From positions 1 through 5,376 of the forward strand of contig CAMWOK010000218.1 in the NCBI GenBank assembly GCA_947175845.1: a stretch of 5,376 nt of DNA, in the 5' to 3' direction. This document shows, piece after piece, positions 1 through 4,468 of this stretch. Position 1 is the stretch's first letter. The number at the start of each line of letters is the position of its first letter. The notes beneath the pieces were generated by a model. It worked only from the letters and a program-made list of their open reading frames with translations, was not told the origin of the DNA and did not search any database. The stretch comes from an uncultured Lachnospiraceae bacterium (GTDB lineage Bacteria > Bacillota > Clostridia > Lachnospirales > Lachnospiraceae). The translations under genes were made by a program, and so were the position numbers.

Positions 1-22
1 AAGTGTTGTTTTTTCTTAATAT

Positions 23-373
23 ATGGGAACGCTGTATTTTACCCACAAAAATAAGCCCTGGACAGTTTCATTCGGCATGGGCTCGATGGCGACGGGAAGT
101 TTTCCGCTCTATCATCTGTGGTACGCCGCAAGCGGCGCATGGCTGTTTGACGGCACGCTGCTTATCCGGGCGCACATCATAGACGCATATGTGGGCAGCG
201 TGCAGTTCCAGCTGTCCTTTCAGGAGGATGGACTGACCATATTTATGACCAAGAAGGAGGAGAGCCTCTTTCAGGAGTTTAGCGGGCACCTGTACTGCCG
301 ACTGCAGCCGCAGTGTGTGAGCGTCAAAGCCGATTCCCATAACAATCCTGATATCTGCGCAGCTTCACCGTAA
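23..373 (+). CDS. C-terminal fragment of a serine hydrolase (beta-lactamase family), probably a broken gene
   Basis: The 116-residue reading frame resembles the C-terminal beta-rich part of clostridial serine hydrolases of the class C beta-lactamase/penicillin-binding fold. The pattern is FGMG...G.FP.Y, then SGAWLFDGTLLIRAHIID and VGSVQFQL, ending with EE.LFQEFSGHLY. This is family resemblance from memory, not a database match. The catalytic SxxK and YxN motifs, normally about 200-300 residues upstream, are absent. An in-frame TAA lies at 17-19, just before the ATG at 23, and no ribosome binding site precedes that ATG, so it is probably not a true start. The piece looks like a remnant cut by a nonsense change, a frameshift near the T-run at 9-14, or a junction at the window edge. 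The last 50 nt overlap the 3' end of the histidine kinase gene on the other strand (convergent). The final 20 or so residues look unlike the family and may be read-through after a lost stop. Confidence 0.55.
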   Translation: MGTLYFTHKNKPWTVSFGMGSMATGSFPLYHLWYAASGAWLFDGTLLIRAHIIDAYVGSVQFQLSFQEDGLTIFMTKKEESLFQEFSGHLYCRLQPQCVSVKADSHNNPDICAASP

Positions 374-1199
374 ACACGGTCTGCACGCCCGGCTCGCTCC
401 AAAGCAGGATATCGCCGCCCATCTGCCTTGCGAGGTTTCTGGCAATCGTCAGCCCCAGGCCGTTTCCCTGGATGCTGCGGTTGCGGGAATCCTCCATTGT
501 GTAGAGCCGTTCGAACACGTTTTTGGCAAACTGTTTTTCTATCCCTTTGCCCCTGTCAATCACGTCGATGGACACACAGTCGGCCTCTTCCTGCAGAAAC
601 AGCCCGATATACTTCCCGTCACCGCCGTAGCGTATGGCGTTTGACAGCAGATTGCTGAGGATCCGATTGATGGACTCCCTGTCGCCCTGCACAAAAATAC
701 TCTGCTCGGGAATCCCGATATCCACCGTGTACTCCCTCTGCATCAGCAGTTCATAATAGCCAAGCACATTCTCCCTGCACAATTCATTGATGTTGAGCTT
801 CACCATCTCGATATTTTTGTCTCCGGCCTCGAGTTTTGCCAGCGTGAAAAACTGGTCGATCAGCTCCATCACCTGTTTGGCCTTGGCCTCCACCTTCTGC
901 AGATTCCCATCCTCACAGCCGCTCAGGCGCATGATTTCCAGATATCCAAGTATCACCGTAAGCGGTGTCTTGATATCGTGCGAGATGTTTGAAAGCATTT
1001 TCTTAGAGGCAATTTCCTGCTTTCTGAAGTCCGCTTTCATCTTCTGCCTGTCCAGCAGCAGCAGGTTAATCTGCCCGCACAGCTCCATCAGCACTTTGTT
1101 GTCCGTGAAGACCATCACCTGCTCGTCCGTGTCCTGTTCGAGAATGTCGGACAGCTTTTTGGTGATTTCCCGCAGCTTTGCCTGTGTTCCCCTGTTCAT
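324..1199 (-). CDS. Sensor histidine kinase without membrane segments (HisKA-HATPase_c)
   Basis: A 291-residue two-component kinase that should autophosphorylate on histidine and pass the phosphate to the regulator encoded just upstream. Residues 1-65 form a hydrophilic, probably coiled-coil linker. The HisKA dimerisation domain spans about 66-125, with the H-box NISHDIKTPL and phospho-acceptor H74. The HATPase domain spans about 165-280, with N-box NLLSNAIRYG (N183, N187), G1 DRGKGIE (D215-E221), F-box VFERLY and G2 GNGLGLTIARNLARQMGG (245-262). No transmembrane helix or extracellular sensor is present, whereas close relatives of this style usually begin with one or two helices. The ATG at 1199 overlaps the regulator stop (ATGA) and has a GGGGATGGGA purine run just upstream, so the short form looks real and translationally coupled. 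It may receive its signal from the ABC transporter or a cytosolic ligand (inference). Its 3' end overlaps the serine-hydrolase remnant on the opposite strand, and no terminator is visible after it. Confidence 0.96.
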   Translation of the reverse strand: MNRGTQAKLREITKKLSDILEQDTDEQVMVFTDNKVLMELCGQINLLLLDRQKMKADFRKQEIASKKMLSNISHDIKTPLTVILGYLEIMRLSGCEDGNLQKVEAKAKQVMELIDQFFTLAKLEAGDKNIEMVKLNINELCRENVLGYYELLMQREYTVDIGIPEQSIFVQGDRESINRILSNLLSNAIRYGGDGKYIGLFLQEEADCVSIDVIDRGKGIEKQFAKNVFERLYTMEDSRNRSIQGNGLGLTIARNLARQMGGDILLWSEPGVQTVFTVKLRRYQDCYGNRL

Positions 1200-1909
1200 T
1201 TCCCATCCCCCAGTTTATATCCGATTCCCCACACTGTCATGACGTACTTCGGGTCGCGGGGATTGTCCTCAATCTTGTTGCGCAGCCGGCTGATGTGGAC
1301 GTTGACCGCATTCTCGTCGCCCAGGTAGGCGTCATTCCATATAAGTGAGTACATCTGTTCTTTTGTGTAGACTTTCTTCGGATTTTTCATCAGGAGCTTG
1401 AGGATCTCAAATTCCTTCGCCGTCAGCTCAATTTTTTCTCCGTTTTTCAGAACCGAGTAATCGCTTGTGTTGAGCGTCAGCTCCCCTTTTGTAAGAATGT
1501 CCTCCTCCGCGGGGGGCGCGGCTGTGTACTGTGTGTTTCTCCTGATGTTTGCCTTGATTCTGGCGAGCACTTCCGTCACGGAAAACGGTTTGGTGACATA
1601 ATCGTCCGCCCCCAGGCCAAGCCCCAGCGTCTTGTCGGAATCTGTGTCCTTTGCGGAGAGAATCATGATTGGCACTGTGCTCGATGCCCGGATGGTCTTC
1701 ATGACCTCCATCCCGCTGATTTTGGGAATCATCAGATCCAGCAGTACGATGCTGTACTCGTCCGCAAAAAACTGTTCGCAGGCGCTCTCCCCGTCGTAGG
1801 CCGTCACCACTTCAAAGTTTTCCGTTGTCAGAAAATTTTTCAGCATCTCGCTGATTTCCGCATCGTCCTCCACCAGCAGGATTTTCATATTCTTTGGATA
1901 TGGTTTCAT
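1196..1909 (-). CDS. OmpR/PhoB-family response regulator
   Basis: A 237-residue DNA-binding response regulator. The receiver domain is at about 8-122: acidic pocket E14-D15-D16, phospho-acceptor D58 (in VLLDLM), switch S85 (ILSAKD) and invariant K107 (VTKPFS). A linker leads to a winged-helix Trans_reg_C domain at about 140-235, with ELTAKEFEIL, a recognition-helix stretch ENAVNVHISRLRNKIE and the closing VWGIGYKL. All key residues are intact. I chose the ATG at 1909 because AAAGGAGG sits 8 nt upstream. The frame stays open to 2026, but that extension lies over the acetyltransferase gene and adds no domain. An internal ATG at 1888 has a much poorer ribosome site. The gene starts 23 nt after the acetyltransferase stop and overlaps the kinase start by 4 nt. 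The likely target is the operon promoter near 4388-4416 (inference). Confidence 0.97.
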   Translation of the reverse strand: MKPYPKNMKILLVEDDAEISEMLKNFLTTENFEVVTAYDGESACEQFFADEYSIVLLDLMIPKISGMEVMKTIRASSTVPIMILSAKDTDSDKTLGLGLGADDYVTKPFSVTEVLARIKANIRRNTQYTAAPPAEEDILTKGELTLNTSDYSVLKNGEKIELTAKEFEILKLLMKNPKKVYTKEQMYSLIWNDAYLGDENAVNVHISRLRNKIEDNPRDPKYVMTVWGIGYKLGDGK

Positions 1910-1932
1910 GCCCGTCGCCTCCTTTGGTCCTG

Positions 1933-2481
1933 TCATAACTTTCGCATCATCCAGTACGCGTCTGCATAGGTTTTGTCTGCATATTTCATGTTGTCCGGAA
2001 AATGACCATATTTCTGAAAACCGCATTGTTCATACAGTGTGATCGCAGTTTCGTTCTTTGCAATCACTTCTAATTCCGCCTGCTCATAGCCGGTTTGTCT
2101 TGCTGTTTCCAGTATGGTTTCCATCATCATCTTTCCGATGCCTCTGCCGCAGTACTCCTGATACAGAGCGATTGCAATGCTACACCGATGGCAGTATCTG
2201 CGCTGTGGTCCAATCTGCATGAGCGAACAGTTGCCGACATGCTTCCCGTCTATCATTGCAACGAGCATCAGTTCCCGTTCTGCGTCTATCATTCTCTGAA
2301 TAAAATTCTGCTCCTGCTCCAGTGACAGCGTGATTTCGTCGGGTTCTCTGATCAGATAGGGTGTCTCCACGGCTATCGTTTTCAAATACCGAAGCAGACT
2401 TTCTGCATCCTCTGTTTTTGCATTTCTAAGCACCACCTCACATCCTGTTTTGTCGATCCGCTTCAATGGCTCAAATCTCAT
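1933..2481 (-). CDS. GNAT-family N-acetyltransferase
   Basis: A 182-residue single-domain acetyl-CoA-dependent N-acetyltransferase. The fold reads clearly: an N-terminal beta-alpha segment with LRNAKTEDAESLLRYL (18-33), a VAMIDGKHVGNCSL strand pair (74-87), and motif A with the acetyl-CoA pyrophosphate loop Q108-EYCGRGIG-116. The closing signature is NETAITLYEQCGFQKYG (143-159). Length is normal for the RimI-like/antibiotic-modifying branch, but the substrate cannot be told; small molecule, peptide or protein amine are all possible. The ATG at 2481 is chosen because AGGAG lies 8 nt upstream. The frame can be extended to a TTG at 2505 with no added domain. The gene sits 77 nt after the ABC permease and 23 nt before the response regulator on the same strand, so it is probably cotranscribed with a peptide-resistance module. 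It carries six cysteines, including a C97-H-R-C100 cluster not typical of the family. Confidence 0.93.
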   Translation of the reverse strand: MRFEPLKRIDKTGCEVVLRNAKTEDAESLLRYLKTIAVETPYLIREPDEITLSLEQEQNFIQRMIDAERELMLVAMIDGKHVGNCSLMQIGPQRRYCHRCSIAIALYQEYCGRGIGKMMMETILETARQTGYEQAELEVIAKNETAITLYEQCGFQKYGHFPDNMKYADKTYADAYWMMRKL

Positions 2482-2557
2482 ACTCGATTCTCCTGTTCTC
2501 CTCAATTTTCACACTTGTTCCCGCCAGCTTCCTTATGAGCATCCACCTTTGCCGCAT
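2471..2557 (-). CDS. Possible 28-residue small ORF between permease and acetyltransferase
   Basis: An ATG one base after the permease TAA opens a frame of 28 codons, rich in basic residues (starting MRQRWMLIRKLAG), that stops within the first codons of the acetyltransferase gene. It fills nearly the whole permease-acetyltransferase gap. An AAGGA lies about 11 nt upstream, inside the end of the permease gene, so reinitiation or coupling is conceivable. I recognise no family. A frame this short can easily arise by chance, and the same region also supplies the acetyltransferase ribosome site. Confidence 0.15.
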   Translation of the reverse strand: MRQRWMLIRKLAGTSVKIEENRRIEYEI

Positions 2558-2558
2558 T

Positions 2559-3257
2559 TTACAACAAATCCTTCTTCTCCACATTGTAGACAGACAGCCA
2601 CGCTGACACTGCTGCCGCCACGAACAGTATCGCATAAAATGGGATATTGTTCACGAGCGTCGCCGACCCGATATTGCCCTGCGTGAAGCAGACAATGACG
2701 ACCGACGCGACGATCGCCGCCTTGGAGGACTTCATTTTCAGACCGATTGGAAGCGCGATAAAGCTGATGCTCACCATGGCTGCCGAGCTGACAAGGATGT
2801 CCAGCCAGAAAGACGGATCGCCAACCAAAATACTGGCTACGGATATCCCCGTGAAGGAGCGCGTCAGAATCAGTGCGGCAAAAATCACTGCTTTGCTGCC
2901 CGCCATCGCCAGAAAGTTGAATATCCACACCGCACAGATTTTTGCCAGAATAATCTTACTGCGCCTGATCGGATACGAAAACATCAGATTGATTGTCTTT
3001 TTCTCGTATGCCCCCACGATAAACGCCGCAATCATGACACCAGTAAAAATTATATATGACAGGTGGACAAACATCTCCACAGAACTGGCAAGCATACTTT
3101 TTCCATACAGCTGCATCATCTGCGCGGTCTCCTGTGCATCGAGTTCCCGCGCCATAAAAATCATGAACAGCAGAAGGACCGCTGTCGTGATCCCCGCATT
3201 GCGCACATACTTTAACACATTATTTTTCTTCCACTCCAGTCGAATCAGCTTCATCAT
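2559..3257 (-). CDS. ABC-2 type permease of an antimicrobial-peptide resistance/export transporter
   Basis: A 232-residue integral membrane protein, the expected membrane partner of the adjacent ATPase. The N-terminus MMKLIRLEWKKNNVLKY is the amphipathic start typical of BcrB/LanE/LanG-type ABC-2 permeases (M..LI..E..K). Six hydrophobic segments can be seen at about 20-36, 64-83, 103-131, 151-173, 180-198 and 207-224. The loop YEKKTINLMFSYPIRRSKIILAK (84-106) resembles the conserved cytoplasmic coupling element of this family (E-KK-T---L--YP--R---- pattern). The first ATG (3257) overlaps the ATPase stop codon by 4 nt; a second ATG follows at once (3254). AGGAGGG lies about 10 nt upstream. The length matches single-domain ABC-2 permeases. 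Only one permease gene is present, so the transporter would need a permease homodimer, as in BcrAB-like systems, and not a LanE/LanG pair (inference). Confidence 0.93.
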   Translation of the reverse strand: MMKLIRLEWKKNNVLKYVRNAGITTAVLLLFMIFMARELDAQETAQMMQLYGKSMLASSVEMFVHLSYIIFTGVMIAAFIVGAYEKKTINLMFSYPIRRSKIILAKICAVWIFNFLAMAGSKAVIFAALILTRSFTGISVASILVGDPSFWLDILVSSAAMVSISFIALPIGLKMKSSKAAIVASVVIVCFTQGNIGSATLVNNIPFYAILFVAAAVSAWLSVYNVEKKDLL

Positions 3258-4180
3258 AATTTTGCTCCCTCCTGCGTAATTTTGAGAAAATAATCTTCCA
3301 GGCTCTCCGATTTCCTGCCGATAAACGTGATCGCTATGTCGTTCAACGCCAGTGTCTTTGACAGCTCGCTCGTCTGTATCCGATCATCATAGATGCGGAT
3401 ATTGTGCGCGTCCACCACCTTGAAGTTCTTCAGTTCCAGCCTGTCAGCCAACACGTAGGCTGCCGCCTTCGTGTCCGCCACGGCAAGTTCAATGTACGCG
3501 GTGTTCCTCTCAGAAATCTCCTGCATGGAAATCTCCCGCTTCATCCGGCCATGCGCGATGATGCCTATCGTGTCCGCAATGCTCTCCACCTCCGACAGTA
3601 TGTGGCTGGAAATGAGAATCGTTATGCCGTACTCTGTGCACAGCGCACGGAACAGATCGCGCAGCTGCTTCATTCCGGCGGGATCAAGGCCGTTCGTCGG
3701 CTCGTCGAGCACCAGAAGCTCCGGTCTGCACAGGATTGCGCGGGCGATTCCAAGGCGCTGTTTCATCCCCAGGGAGTAACGTTTTACCTGCTGTTCACCG
3801 ACCTCCAACAGCCCGAGCATCTTGAGGGCGTTATCCACACTGCCGGGCGTATGGTAGCCCATGTATTCACAGTGCAGTTCCAGATTATCTCTTCCGCTCA
3901 TATGTTCATAAAAACATGGAAACTCGATGATGCCGGCCATCCGCTTGAGCACCTCGTAGGACGTCGGTGTGAGTGTCTCCCCGAACAGCTCAACTGTCCC
4001 ATATGTCGGCTTCCAGAGATTTGTGAGCATCTTCATCACAGTCGTCTTTCCCGCACCGTTGGGACCGAGAACCCCATAGATTTCTCCTTGTTTCACATGG
4101 ATATCGATGTCCTTTACAAGCTCTTTGCCGTCGATAATCTTGGTTAACTGGTTTGTCTGTATGATCATTTTATCTGGCAT
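3254..4180 (-). CDS. ABC transporter ATP-binding protein, BcrA/LanF-like (antimicrobial peptide resistance)
   Basis: A 308-residue cytoplasmic ATPase that should power the neighbouring permease. Motifs in order: Walker A GPNGAGKTT (39-47), signature YSLGMKQR (135-142, in place of canonical LSGGQ), Walker B LLVLDEP (155-161, catalytic E160), D-loop NGLDPAG and switch SSH (H193). A C-terminal domain of about 85 residues ends in SLEDYFLKIT, as is usual for the bacitracin/drug-resistance (CcmA-like) subfamily. Where most ABC ATPases have the Q-loop glutamine, this one reads AGIIEFPCFYEHMSG with E86, the E-loop state known for lantibiotic-immunity LanF proteins. I chose the ATG at 4180 because GGAGG sits 8 nt upstream. 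The frame runs on to an ATG at 4231 and a GTG at 4246, but their ribosome sites are poorer and the extra residues are unlike the family. It is the first gene of the inferred operon, downstream of a promoter near 4388-4416. Confidence 0.96.
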   Translation of the reverse strand: MPDKMIIQTNQLTKIIDGKELVKDIDIHVKQGEIYGVLGPNGAGKTTVMKMLTNLWKPTYGTVELFGETLTPTSYEVLKRMAGIIEFPCFYEHMSGRDNLELHCEYMGYHTPGSVDNALKMLGLLEVGEQQVKRYSLGMKQRLGIARAILCRPELLVLDEPTNGLDPAGMKQLRDLFRALCTEYGITILISSHILSEVESIADTIGIIAHGRMKREISMQEISERNTAYIELAVADTKAAAYVLADRLELKNFKVVDAHNIRIYDDRIQTSELSKTLALNDIAITFIGRKSESLEDYFLKITQEGAKL

Positions 4181-4381
4181 TTTTGCTGCCTCCTCTCCTG
4201 GCGTGCTGTTATGGACTTGTTCTAAGTTCATCTGTCCTTCCCGCACGTTCTGATATGATTGTAGCAGCTTGGTTTTTCATAACTGTTGACTAATTCTTAC
4301 GAAATTCTTTCGCGGGAAGAAAGCGGCTCAGACCCCTCCGTGAAAACCCTCCTCCAAAGCATAAATAAAAGCGATACCTCC
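4181..4381 (-). promoter_or_regulatory. Long 5' leader of the ABC operon with possible leader peptides
   Basis: About 200 nt lie between the predicted transcription start and the ATPase start. The stretch carries GGAGG-type purine runs at 4377-4381, 4348-4355 and 4335-4339. Two tiny frames begin with ATG: one of 21 codons ending in TAA at 4297-4299, and one of 23 codons spanning 4209-4280. Neither has a convincing ribosome site at normal spacing. A short hairpin (CGAAA-TTC-TTTCG, 4300-4312) is present, but I see no strong terminator and no known riboswitch pattern. The leader ends with the AGGAGAGGAGG ribosome site of the ATPase. Confidence 0.25.
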
Positions 4382-4423
4382 ACAACTATAATACCTGATC
4401 CTCCATACAATATCAATCCTGAT
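4377..4423 (-). repeat. Imperfect tandem direct repeat overlapping the operon promoter
   Basis: Two abutting units, 4400-4423 (24 nt) and 4377-4399 (23 nt), both start ATCAGG and end TGGAGG on the minus strand. By hand alignment about 19 of 25 columns agree. A weaker third unit (4351-4376) also ends TTTGGAGG. The -35 element lies in the first unit and the -10 in the second. A tandem repeat with a step of about two helical turns is the usual form of an OmpR-family operator, so it may bind the regulator of this operon. That role is inferred. Confidence 0.45.
4388..4416 (-). promoter_or_regulatory. Predicted sigma-A-type promoter for the ABC/GNAT/two-component operon
   Basis: On the minus strand, -35 TTGATA (4416-4411) and -10 TATTAT (4393-4388) are separated by exactly 17 nt. 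Each hexamer matches the consensus at five of six positions. Transcription would start near 4381, giving a leader of about 200 nt before the ATPase ATG at 4180. It sits between the flippase-like gene and the ATPase gene and reads toward the ATPase. Confidence 0.55.
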
Positions 4424-4468
4424 TTTCCTCCCGGTCAGTCCATTCTGGCACATGTACCGATAAAACCA

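Noticed and set aside
367..380. Hairpin ACCGT-AAAC-ACGGT as a terminator
   Set aside because: It has only a five-base stem, lies inside the kinase coding region and has no T-run on either side.
1910..2026. Upstream extension of the response-regulator frame
   Set aside because: It lies over the 3' end of the acetyltransferase gene, adds 39 residues absent from OmpR-family regulators, and the ATG at 1909 has a strong ribosome site at ideal spacing.
2647..3279. Plus-strand open frame (210 codons) opposite the permease
   Set aside because: Antisense shadow of a clear membrane permease; the translated sequence shows no family pattern.
3404..4147. Long plus-strand open frame (247 codons) opposite the ATPase gene
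   Set aside because: It is antisense to a gene with every ABC ATPase motif intact, has no recognisable domain and has no ribosome site. It is a shadow of codon bias in the real gene.
4181..4246. Longer ATPase start at GTG 4246 or ATG 4231
   Set aside because: The extra residues are unlike the family N-terminus, and the ATG at 4180 has a better-spaced GGAGG ribosome site.
4258..4263. Second -10-like hexamer TACAAT on the minus strand
   Set aside because: No recognisable -35 element at 16-18 nt; the pair at 4411-4416 and 4388-4393 is far better.
4447..4458. Near-palindrome GGCACATGTACC after the flippase-like stop
   Set aside because: A 12-nt imperfect palindrome with no loop and no T-run does not make a terminator, and as an operator it is too short to claim alone.
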